From: Pleurotus djamor
Taxonomy: Eukaryota > Basidiomycota > Agaricomycetes > Agaricales > Pleurotaceae
Direction: 5' to 3'
Assembly: GCA_029747585.1 (NCBI GenBank)
Contig: JAPEVF010000050.1
Coordinates: 62,001 to 126,000 of the forward strand
DNA: 64,000 bases
The notes under the pieces are model-generated. The model worked only from the letters and a program-made list of their open reading frames with translations. It was not told the origin of the DNA and ran no database searches. Both the position numbers and the translations under genes were made by a program. Shown here piece after piece: positions 11,347 to 21,786 of the stretch (position 1 is its first letter; each line of letters begins with the position of its first letter).

Positions 11347-13161
11347 TTACCTTCGGCCTCGAGGCTTTTTCTTGCGTTCCTCTGAGTCGGAGAGTTCTTC
11401 GTCCGAGTCAGCCTTGGGTCGCTTCGTTGCTTTGCCTTTCTTCTTTGCAACGGGTTTGACCTCCTCTTCCTCGTCGTCAGACGCAAACGTGTCATCCACC
11501 TTTTTCTTGAGTTTGGGTCCGGTCTTCGGTACAGGCTTTTTCTCTGTTGTGGGCGCAGGAGCTTTCTTAGACTCAGCAGGCTTTGCGTCCCCGGTTTCAC
11601 CGGAGTCATCATCAGATGCAAACGGATCGTCGGCCTTTTTCTTTAGCTTAGGGCCTGCCTTCGCCTTCGGTACTGGCTGNTTCTCATCAGGTCGTACAGG
11701 AGTTGGCTTGGAATCGGTTTTCCCTTCTTCAGATTCCTTGGGGTTCTCAGACTTNCCTGAGAAAAAGGCATCCTTGAGNTCCTGTAGGANGAAGTGAGTA
11801 TGGTTNNNCTGGAATCNAAATTGCCAATGAAAGTTGNCACCTTGATCTCTGAATCGCTCATCAGGGCGGTGTTCTTCCATATCTGAGCATCGTGTGTATG
11901 AGAATTCAAGCAAANGACGAGTCAAGGAATTGGCATACCGTTGACTGGATGCCACTTGGGTGTTTGCTATCAATACCTTGGGGCAATTTGCAGTTTAATA
12001 GAGCTATGAAGGACGCTCCAAAAGGACTAACCTAGGTGTGTNTATATATCTGCCTTCACTCCTGACAGATTCAACCCATGGTTGCGCAACAGAACACGCA
12101 TAACCTACGTGTCCCAGCTATGAGGTACACATGTTCAAACAGTTGGTCGAATCACGCTTACCTTGGTGACAGCATCTTTGTCAAAAACATCTGGTAAGTA
12201 GATGCAAATGACATGCTGGTAGTGGGGATTATCATCTCCCGGCGACGTGGCGACCTTGGCTTGGAAAGCGGCGGTTTCTGCCAGGGGNCCAGAGGCAAGG
12301 GACGCTTTNTGNTCAGGTCAGATCACATCNAGCTNGTAAGAAAAAANNAANGATGGCGAACTAGCAACATTTTTCCATATCATGTCCACCTTGTCGGCTG
12401 CGGCNAANATNAGCCTNCACAAANATGTTAATTTAATTACCCCTCGTACGATCTAACAAACGTGTTCCACTCACCATTTACCACANACATATTTATGCTT
12501 GATAGCTATCTCTTTCAACNGGGCAACAGCTTCGGCCTGGACCTGTANANACAAANNGTTGAGATCACNGNCACCCGATTNCATNAACTAAACGAGCCCA
12601 GGAACGTACCTGTTCGCGAACCTCCTTTTTNCTCTTCGCGCCTGTCTTCTTGTTNGAACGAACTGGTATTGCCGGATCATTCTGTAGCAATGCGTCAACC
12701 GCTANGACGTGATATAAATCAATGGGGAAGATTCTTACTTTGATCGACTCCACGCGTTCAGTTACCTCCTTCACTGGTTAAAGCATACAACGAGACGAAA
12801 ATTAGTTCATCAGATGCCGGTTATATCAGCAGAGACGACTCACAGTATGCTCCCGCCTCCGCCGTCGCCGAAGCAATGTCTGCATCAGCGAGCGTAGGTT
12901 CGTTGCGACCATGTAACCATATCCACTGTTGGGTGAATCAGACAATGGAGCATCACACACAGCCGAGAAGGCATCATACGGGCTTGGTGCCATCATTTTG
13001 CACCATCGACGGCCGGTACTAGTTACGGTTATGAGCAAGGAGACACTGTACGGAAGAAACGCCGAGAAACTCACTTTAGTCAGAAAGTCTTCCAACGTCA
13101 TACTGGAATCCTTGGACCAGGCATATTTATAAGTAAAGTCGAAGATATCTTCCGCAGACAT
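11347..13161 (-). CDS. UPF0696/DUF1917-like protein with repeated acidic/basic C-terminus
   Basis: At least seven short exons starting at ATG 13159-13161 (MSAEDIFDFTYKYAWSKDSS). The core (about 12.0-12.4 kb) reads KVATSPGDDNPHYQHVICIY, then LPDVFDKDAVTKVMRVL, LRNHGLNLSGVKADIYTHLG and GIDSKHPSGIQSTVW. This order matches the UPF0696 family (human C11orf68/BLES03, eIF4E-like fold): an ICxYT..F.D..DV...R..LR motif and a KPDIYTHLGIY-type motif. The C-terminal 200 residues are Lys/Asp/Ser-rich with two copies of GPKLKKKxDDxFASDD and a tail KKKPRGRR, suggesting a nuclear or RNA-bound protein. About 25 ambiguous bases fall in this gene, so part of the middle exons is unreadable. The function of the family is not established. 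Confidence 0.65.
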
Positions 13162-13919
13162 ATTGTGTGAGCAAGTGGTTGTAGATGTCGATAGCCAACG
13201 AAAGGCGACGCTGCAGTTTCAGTGTTGGTGGTTGCCAAGATATGTGGAGACGCGACGCGACGCTAAGCACGCGTTGTCCGAGTCAGACATTCGCTTCGCG
13301 GAGCGTGAATATTCCATGCGCGTTATTTGCGCGACTTTGTACACACCGCTCCTATATTCCTCCTGACTGCCCAAAGTGCCCATGGTGAGAGTTTGTATCC
13401 GGGGCCAACATACTGACCATATGGTTCACTGAAGCAGTCAAGCACTGGCAAGGTACGTCAAACTGCGAACTCTGCGCCGCAGTTTCAGGACAACGCGGAT
13501 GCAATCACCCAAATTTTTCGAGCAATCAGTCTCGTACCGACCGCCGAACCAAAATCACTCGTCCTGACTCCTCGATGTCTTCAGGACCAGATGGAGCTGA
13601 GCTATGAATGGGATGCTGTTAGACCATGAATAGAAGGTGTCCTCAGGCTTCCCGTCCTGAGCGCAGGAACACCGGCGAAGGAACTTCTTTTGATTCAATA
13701 TCTGTTGAACACCGAGCAAAGGCCGCCTGAAAGGAAGCCATATATTTTTCGATACTAACGGTCCAATCAACGATGCAGGCTGTTGGATACAGTGGAACAA
13801 TCACTAATACAATTCGCGAGTCCGTGTCTGGCTTGGCGAAACCCGGAATACTTCATACCGGCCCCCTTCCATAAATACACCCACAAAGCGTCGACTACAG
13901 CAAGAAGCGGGCAGTCACA
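13162..13919. other. intergenic, no gene seen
   Basis: This stretch lies between the start of the UPF0696-like gene and the 3' end of FCF1, both on the minus strand. A minus-strand open frame (13555-13800) has no recognised similarity. A GCGACGCGACGC run near 13251 is a short imperfect repeat. Otherwise nothing supported. Confidence 0.4.
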
Positions 13920-15022
13920 TTATGTTGGAGCACCTTGGTCTGGTAACCGTTCAATAGCGTATCTCCTCCGTACGATGTACATCAAAGGGATGCCCGGGAC
14001 CTGTCTGATCCGGCGACGAAGCTCCCGATCGCAGGTAGCAACAATGTAGCATTTATGGGCCGTCACCCGTTGCACGAGACAATCATCAGCATACGTTCCA
14101 GTATGCGTGCATTTTAGTCGTTCGAAGCGAGGATCGCGAGCTATTCTGAATGACATGAAGTGTCAGTGTAAGTCGTCAAGCACACAACACAGTATGGAGA
14201 TCGACAGCAACTTCATAAAACGAGAATCACGGAAACTCACCTGAGAGCAACGCGATAACGGTGTCCCAGTTTTTCCAGTTCAGCCATAACACAGTCTGTC
14301 ACGCATGGGATACCTAAATATGATCGGTCAATAATCTGAATGATAGCGTGTCACAGGAGAAGCAGCGGGCGGGCGTTTGTTGGATGGGGAATGCATAACT
14401 ACGTCCACAATCCACCCACGGCTATGGAGAAGAGCGTTTGGCCCAGAGTTGCGCGCGCATGCAGTGGCGTCGGATCCGAGGAGGCCCACGGGAAGTAACA
14501 GTAACACACTCACATTTTGCATAGAGACAGTCCATCATTCCGCTCATAAGTTCCAATTTATTTTGGAGACTGAAGTTGATGAAATTTGTGTCAATTAAGA
14601 CACGATACGGTGGGACCAGAGCAGTGTTGTGCGCAAGGAAGAGAGAAGACGCAACCTGCGGTCTTGATATCCGGCATGAGAGTCAGCGACTGGTATTTCG
14701 GTAGAGACGATGCACTTACATTCTACGAACCGCCTTTTCCTTCTCTTCCTCCTCCTTCTTCTTCTGCTTCAACTGATTTTCCTTTCTGTTCAAGCCACCC
14801 ACATCAGAATCAGACGTAGCACACCCGATAGCAACAAATGTGAAGCTCACAGCCGTATGTCATTCGGGTTGAGAAGTCGCTTCACGGCTGCGAATTTGCG
14901 TGTTTTCTTGGCTTTGCCCTACGGTTCATCAAAAGATCGGAGACATAGAAGTGCCACAAAGGAGTGTTGGAGAATGTAATAGGTCAGATATGACGCAGTG
15001 AGAGAGTTAAGCCACATACCAT
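13920..15022 (-). CDS. FCF1: FCF1/Utp24 PIN-domain rRNA-processing endonuclease
   Basis: Fcf1 (Utp24) is the SSU-processome PIN nuclease that cuts pre-rRNA at sites A1/A2 in the nucleolus. The spliced protein begins [20 protein letters not shown], almost identical to the eukaryotic consensus. It then has a Lys/Glu-rich helix and [18 protein letters not shown], with the first PIN aspartate. [20 protein letters not shown] follows, then [19 protein letters not shown] (second acidic pair), [15 protein letters not shown] (third) and [20 protein letters not shown]. All catalytic acidic positions are present. Six coding exons; the first coding exon is only the ATG (15020-15022), followed directly by a GTATGT donor. 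The second exon starts GGCAAAGCC at 14918. The start is fixed by the conserved [10 protein letters not shown]-terminus. Confidence 0.95.
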
Positions 15023-16943
15023 TGATGAGGAGACGACAGGACTGAGAAAAGTGGCAGGGGCTGAGCAAACTGAGGCGTCGATGTCGCTCAATGTTCGTGA
15101 GCGAAGTTTGATCAAGCGCTGTGCATGTGTGTGGGAAAGTTCGGCCTCATACCGGCCACACCGACCGAGGCCGAAGTCCAAATTTATAAGATGCCGGCGC
15201 CGGTCCCGCTTCAAGAATTCGAGCTGGATACTAATAATAATTCTGTAACGTTTGTACTTCTGCCACCCGTTTGTAATGATAGGCACTTCATGCTTCGATT
15301 GATGCAGAGGCGGTTCGGTATCTATAATCATCGTCGCCTTGAGACGATTGATGATGCAGCAGCACAAAAATTTCTATCAACGACGTAACGCTATCCAGTG
15401 CGATCGCTCTCCTCGATCGGTGTGGCAAGACCGACCCATGGCACTTGTAGGAGGAGGAAAGACGGGAAGTTTGTGTTTGCAAAGTTCCTACGTTGTGGTA
15501 GCACGGAGAAACGGTGGAACATGCCCGAGAAGTCGGGTTTCACCTCTTCGTTTGCCTCCGTTGGAAATTACTTGCGACCGTGCACTAGATCTTACTCTGG
15601 TCAGCGGAGTCGTGGCTAGGTGCGAAGGATTGACATTGGGCGGGTAGGTGGCGGCCTGTGGGGCGGCCCATATGCGGCCAGGTTAAAGATGGCTCAAGAT
15701 CGTGGAAAAGAGAAGTGGTACTTCGGGATGCCATTTGAACTTCTCATGATCCATCACGATGTCATGAACAATGGATCTGCCAACCTGTCGGGAAGGGCTC
15801 CTTGAATAAGGTTGAGAGTGGGGACATTGGATAAAAGCTTGTCGAGGAGGAGTTGGAGGTCGAAGAAAGCATCAGTCATGATGAAGCACTGATATGACTG
15901 ATGAGGTGGTGAATATTTCAAGCAACCTTTATCGGCTATTACGGCTACGCGTGCGGTCAAGCACAAGGTCCCTTCGGAGTATGTACTCTATAGAGTACCA
16001 AGATGATTCTGGCCTCACTTGTCGTGGTGTATTGTCTCCGTCGACATCGGAAAGGTGGGACCCTGTAATCGGAGAAAGGGAGTGGGAGGACAGCATCCTC
16101 GTCATACTTAGTGGACCAACCAAGATGCCCACATGGCAACATGTTGAGGCGAGAACAAGATGCTAGTGCGCTGAGGAACCATGCTAGGGTTGCTGAGATC
16201 GGCATAGGAAGGCGATACCATCTTGCATCCCAAAGCAACGACGTCCAGGGTCTTGAGCTCAACTGGCCGTGTCACTCCGAGATAGTGAGGGCTGGTAGAA
16301 ATTTTTCTATACACCATCAGTGTCACCGATACGGCATAGACGAAACATTCCGTTATGTGCGTCGACGATCGGTAGATACGGATACTGGTGCCACGAGGTG
16401 GCTACAACAAAATTACTATCAGCGTTTGGTGCAGTAGCCGCACCACTTGAATGTCCATGTTGGCATCGAGGCTTGGATACATGTCCATTTGAGGATGTGT
16501 CATCGTCGAGAGGTTGTGCCGTTGAAGGTCCGCAAGCGATATCTAATAGGCTATCGGAATGTTTTCTCAGGGCGTTTTGAGAGACCAGAGAGTGTGTAGT
16601 AAGCGAAAAGCTTAGAAGCCTCGTGTCGTGTTTTTGTCGCCAAAGTTGATCTTCCGCGTCAGGAAGCTGTATCATCAACAGTCATAGACTGAGGAAATTG
16701 AGTCACGTTGGGGCGATGCAGTGATTTAGGCACATGGGCCGTTGAGCGCGAGTTCAGAAAAGAAAGACTTTGGCACAGCAAGACATGTAACACTTGCCAT
16801 ATACGGCCCCGGCCGGACGGAGGTAGCGGAGAATTGACGCCGAATCTCAGAGGAAGCGGAGATTGAACCAATCGGCAACGTAAATGGATCTGGAGGAGGA
16901 GCAGGGTCCCTGGCATCTCAGATTCCGTCTCAGCTCGCTCTCG
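15023..16943. other. 1.9-kb stretch without a convincing gene
   Basis: Many open frames of 60-135 codons lie on both strands (for example + 15125-15388, + 15398-15619, - 15957-16262, - 16307-16678). None shows a recognisable domain and neighbouring frames cannot be joined with clear splice sites into one protein. The region may hold a decayed gene, a lineage-specific small gene, or simply the long promoter of the phenylalanine ammonia-lyase gene. No terminal repeats or transposase motifs were seen. Confidence 0.35.
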
Positions 16944-16951
16944 TATATATA
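16944..16951 (+). promoter_or_regulatory. TATA box of phenylalanine ammonia-lyase gene
   Basis: A TATATATA octamer lies 60 bp before the ATG at 17011, followed by a CT-rich leader (CTTCTCTCTCTCCTACC) directly upstream of the start codon. This spacing is typical of strong, inducible fungal promoters. Confidence 0.65.
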
Positions 16952-17010
16952 CTGTCCCCAGTCATGGCTTTCCGTTCATATCCTCATCACCTGCTTCTCT
17001 CTCTCCTACC

Positions 17011-19597
17011 ATGACAATCTACTCAGAAACACACGCCCGCACCATCTCAAAACCACGCCGCTCACTCTCCATCCCGCTACCCAACTTCAATGTCGTCAAA
17101 GTCACAGCTTCACCCATCGTCGACTCTATGAAGCCTGAATCACCTACTACCAAGCCAAAGCCTACAAATCTTGTTGGCGAATTCATTGAAGCTCAAAAGG
17201 AACTTCAGAGCTACAGGTACGTTTAAACCATAATCACTTCTTCATACTTGTCTCATATTCTCTGATAGGGATGGGCGTTCGATCGTTCTTGACGGCCATA
17301 GTCTCTCCATATCCGCTGTATCGGCTGCTGCGAGATATAATGCCGCCGTTGAGCTTGATGAGTCTCCCGTAGTGATGGATCGCGTCGCGAAAAGTCGCAA
17401 AGTCATAACCGACAAGGTTGAACAAAGCAAGAGCATTTACGGGGTCACGACAGGATTCGGCGGTAGTGGTATGTCTAACTTTGTCGTTTGCCGTCGCTTT
17501 GCTCATTGTCAACCCTGCCTTAGCCGATACTCGAACGGATCAGCCGATATTACTGGGTCATGCGCTCATGCAGATGCAACACAGTGGTGTCCTTCCGTCC
17601 TCGTCAAAACCTACCGAAGCTCTACCTCTTCAGGATCCATTTGGACTCGCTATGCCCGAGTCTTGGGTACGGGGCGCTATTCTGATCCGTATGAACTCCC
17701 TCATTCGTGGTCACTCCGGCGTCCGCTGGGAGCTCATCGAGAAGATGAATGATCTCCTGCGCGCCAACGTAACTCCTGTTGTCCCGTTGCGTGGCAGCAT
17801 CTCTGCATCCGGCGGTACAGTCTTTGTTCTTCATTCAATCCATCATTTTGCTCATCTTCTCCATTCAATCAGATCTGCAACCGCTGTCATACATCGCTGG
17901 TGCCTTGTACGGCAACCCCAATATTCGCGTGTTCGATGGCGAGCGAACGTCAGCTTTTGGACCCAGGCAGATAGTCCCTTCTACTCAAGCCTTAGCGGCG
18001 CATAACATTTCGCCTCTTCCTCTGGCTTCAAAAGAACATCTTGGCATCCTAAACGGTACCGCGTTTAGCGCGTCGGTTGCTGCTCTCGCCCTGAACGACG
18101 CCGTCCATATGACCCTTCTCGCCCAAGTCTGTACCGCAATGGGGACTGAGGCTTTAGCGGGGACTCGTGCTTCTTTCGACCCCTTCATCCACGCTGTGGC
18201 TCGGCCGCATCCTGGTCAAGTTGAGACAGCTGATGTCATCTACAAACTCCTTGACGGTAGCAAGTTCGCGGTAACTCAAGAGGAGGATGTCACCATCGAA
18301 GAAGACAAGGGCCAACTCCGTCAAGACCGTTACCCCCTTCGTACTTCACCCCAGTTTGTTGGTCCACAGGTTGAGGACTTGATCGCTTCGTTGGCGACCA
18401 TCACCCTTGAGTGTAACTCCAGTAAGTGCAACTTAACGCCCCCGATATCGCTTAGACTAATCTCATTCTTAGCTACCGACAACCCTTTGGTCGATGGTGA
18501 GACCGGTAAAATCCACAATGGAGGGAATTTCCAGGCTATGGCCGTCACTAACGCGATGGAGAAGACGCGGCTTTCCCTACACCACTTGGGAAAGCTGGTG
18601 TTCTCTCAATGCGCTGAGCTCATCAACCCTACGATGAACCGTGGTCTCCCGCCGTCATTAGCTGCCACCGATCCCTCACTCAATTACCACGCCAAAGGTA
18701 TCGACATTGCTTCCGCCGCGTACGTTGCGGAACTTGGCTACCTGGCCAACCCTGTGTCCACACACATACAAAGTGCTGAGATGCACAACCAAGCGATCAA
18801 GTAAGTAGTTAAGTCGGGGTTATGGTCGGATACAATGAGTTCTGATCGCGCTCGATTGTTAATTTTAGCTCGATGGCCTTAGTCTCCGGTCGCGCGACTA
18901 TCACTTCTCTTGAAGTCCTTTCGCTTCTCATTTCGTCATATCTTTACGCCATATGTCAAGCCCTTGATCTTCGAGCGCTTCAGCACGAGTTGTACGAAGG
19001 CCTGGATGCTATCTTGAAGGAAGAAGTCGAAGTCGCGTTCGGCGATTGCCTCCGCGAATCAGAATCCACTCAAATTACTTCTGAGCTATCTCGCGTAGTG
19101 CGGGACGCCGTCGATTCGACAAGCACTATGGACGGAAAGGAACGGATGAAGAAGGTTGCTGCTTCCACAACCACTGCTATCGTCGACTTCTTTACTAGTG
19201 AACCTCTTGGAGATGCTGATTTAGCTGGGAAGGCACTTAGCGCGATCCCAACTTTCCGGGCCCATGTCGCTTCGAGAGGTTACGAGCTCTTAGACGATCT
19301 CCGCCAGGCATACCTATCCGGAGGTCGTGGCCCTGCCCCCGCTAGCAGGTTCCTCAACAAAACTCGCCCCGTGTACGAATTCGTTCGCTTGACGCTTGGC
19401 ATCAAGATGCATGGTTCGGAGAATTATGAAGCTTTCAAGAATGGCGTTGGCGTTGATGATGTGACAACTGGGCAAAGTATCTCTCTGATCCATGAGGTAA
19501 GCTTCATTGTCTCGACTTGACTCGAGTAAATCGCTAACGTGGATGACAGGCAATTCGCGACGGCAAGCTGCAACCTATCATTGTAGACTTGTTCTAA
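17011..19597 (+). CDS. PAL1: phenylalanine ammonia-lyase (PAL/HAL family)
   Basis: Converts L-phenylalanine to trans-cinnamate and ammonia; in fungi it feeds phenylalanine catabolism and aromatic secondary metabolism. Seven exons splice cleanly: 17011-17216, 17269-17468, 17524-17814, 17873-18421, 18473-18800, 18869-19496, 19550-19597. Together they give about 750 residues, a normal size for fungal PAL. Visible hallmarks: [18 protein letters not shown], the Tyr-Gly loop with the catalytic tyrosine; [18 protein letters not shown], where Ala-Ser-Gly forms the MIO electrophile; [20 protein letters not shown], with conserved Asn and Gln; and [10 protein letters not shown]. The intron at 17815-17872 interrupts the Asp codon immediately after the Ala-Ser-Gly triplet. 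The N-terminal 70 residues are variable and low in complexity. Homotetrameric cytosolic enzyme by family knowledge. Substrate preference (Phe versus Tyr) cannot be read with certainty. Confidence 0.95.
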
Positions 19598-19975
19598 ATC
19601 GCTTCCTCGACCACTACCCCCCTCTCTTAACTTATTCGACACCACCCTAGAACTAGTAACATTATGATCTACATAGCATACATCCTAGTCATATAGCTCA
19701 CTTATTGCACTACATACATACTACGTACATACCAGCCCTTGTGAATAGCATCCGTACCGTCCAGGTACCATTGACAGAAAGCCGACTGATTTCTATCATC
19801 TTTTTTTTNCTTTGACTTCTCAGTAATTTTGAGTCCTCTCATACCCATATGGGTGGAGGGTCAAAGGTCCCGAGCATGAGTAATTCACCGTTTCATCGGC
19901 ACAACCTCTCATTGATCGAATCCTTTCCTCTCGACTCATCCTCTATTATACCGCTGACGCCACTGTCCGTTATCC
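19598..19975. other. intergenic between PAL and FAD oxidase
   Basis: 3' UTR of PAL and promoter of the oxidoreductase gene. A T-run with one ambiguous base occurs at about 19801-19809. No gene is seen. Confidence 0.4.
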
Positions 19976-21693
19976 ATGATCCAGCCGGACGATAAGATCC
20001 TCATCATCGGCGCTGGATGCTTTGGTCTCTCAACAGCCTATCATCTACTCCAAAGGGGCTTTACGGACGTCACCGTCTTGGATAAGGCTGAAACGCTCCC
20101 GGCAGAAGACGCAGCTAGCAATGACCTCAACAAAGGTTAGTCAACTCGGACTCTCTTTCAGCGACAAGGTTATCTTTGACATCATCTCTGAGGAGATATG
20201 TCATTTTTTTCTGACTTGTGACTGTGTGTTTCAGTCGTAAGATCTTCGTATGACGATATTTTCTACGCGAAACTCGCAAAGGATGCCATCGGAATGTGGA
20301 AGGATACCAGTGTGTGGGGTGACTCCTACCATGAGTAAGCACCGAGCTATTCCCTCGAATAAGACGCGCTATTTATGCAATACGCCATTGCCTTTCAACT
20401 TGCCATAAATTCACTGGCCTGCTCTAGATCGGGAGTGTTGGTCTTGGGAATCGCTACGGATAAGGACGCGTATGCTTCCCGATCATACCACAACGACGTT
20501 TCGATTGGCTCGAGGGTGGAAGTGGTTGAGAACGGTGACGAGATACGGAACAAAGGTATCTTCCCCCCTAGCGTTCGGACAGGGGACTTCGACCAGTTCG
20601 CTGGGTATCTGAATCGCGACTGCGGTTGGGCCTACGCTGGACAAGCGGTATCCTTCTTAATCGACAAGATACGACAATTGAATGGCAAGATCCTGTCAGG
20701 GAAAGCAGTTCGAACGATTTTACGGAATTCAAAGGAAGGCCGTGCAACTGGGGTAGAATGCCAAGACGGGTCCGTATACGATGATGCAGCGCTCGTAGTT
20801 ATTGCAACAGGTGCATGGACAGCTTCGGCGTTTCCGCAACTGAGGCTCCAGGACAAGCTGAAAGCCACAGGGTGAGTGGAAGTGCATATAAGGCGACTAA
20901 AGAAGTAACCTAACACGCACAGTCAATGCCTTGCGACGATACAACTCACGGAAGATGAGGCACAAACATACCAAGAGTGTCCAGTTGTTTTGAATTATGG
21001 AAACGGCTTCTATATGTTTCCCGTAGGTCCTTCACCAGTGCTTGCGATTCAAGTTCCTGGAATTGAGGAAACGTACCTAGCCTAACAAAGACAACATCGT
21101 CAAAATAGCAATTCATGCCGCAGGATACATCCATGCGCCCCCAACGGACGATGGTGTTTGCATATCTACCCCTCGTACGGTATCAAACGCTCAAGAAGAT
21201 GGCCTACGCATCCCCAAAGAAGTGCTAAATGAACTTCGGGCGCACCTTCGAATTGTCTACCCGGATCTTGCTGGGAAACCCATCTTGGGGACACGCATGT
21301 GCTGGTGGGTTCCCCCAAATTGTTTGTCTGTACTCCACTTCTCACTCCTATGAATGAGTCGCCAGGTATACCGATTCTCCCGATGGTGATTGGATTATCG
21401 GCGAAGTCCCTGGAGATCCAGGTATCATGTTGGCCACCGCAGGAAGCGGACATGCATTCAAGGTGAGAGCTCCACGGAAATGATGAAGGGAGTGTAAACT
21501 CACTCAAACGTCTTCGAAGTTTCTGCCCATCATAGGGAGCTTGGTTGCTGATGCTATACAGGGCAAGCTAGACGCACCAACAGTCACCAGATTTTCCGTC
21601 GCTCGTGAACGCACAGGCTTCGATGCATCAAGGTCAGGTCACCCGAAAGTGCTAGATCTTGGTCAACTGTGCACGAAGGAAGATTTGTTGTGA
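19976..21693 (+). CDS. FAD-dependent amine oxidase (DAO superfamily; fructosyl amino acid oxidase-like)
   Basis: The N-terminus from ATG 19976 carries a dinucleotide-binding motif, KILIIGAGCFGLSTAYHLL, followed by VTVLDKAE, the usual FAD-binding Rossmann start of the DAO superfamily. Further features are KVVRSSYDDIFYAKLAKDAI, ALVVIATGAWTASAFPQL (second FAD contact), RMCWYTDSPDGDWIIGEVPG and MLATAGSGHAFKFLPIIG near the C-terminus. These resemble sarcosine oxidase, L-pipecolate oxidase and fructosyl amine oxidases (amadoriases) of fungi, which oxidise secondary amines with release of hydrogen peroxide. At least seven exons; introns begin at about 20135, 20334, 20873, 21024, 21305 and 21462. The protein is about 440 residues. 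I did not see a clear peroxisomal SKL tail (it ends EDLL). The substrate is uncertain. Confidence 0.8.
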
Positions 21694-21786
21694 TGTCCAT
21701 GATAGATTACCAAGAAGAAAAAGAGTTAACGACAGCAGTGAATAATTGAGTAATATACATTTTGATGCGAGTGCTTGCTCAAGCAC

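Noticed and set aside
14735..14775. CT-rich run that looks like a microsatellite
   Set aside because: On the minus strand it encodes the Lys/Glu-rich helix of FCF1, so it is coding, not an independent repeat.
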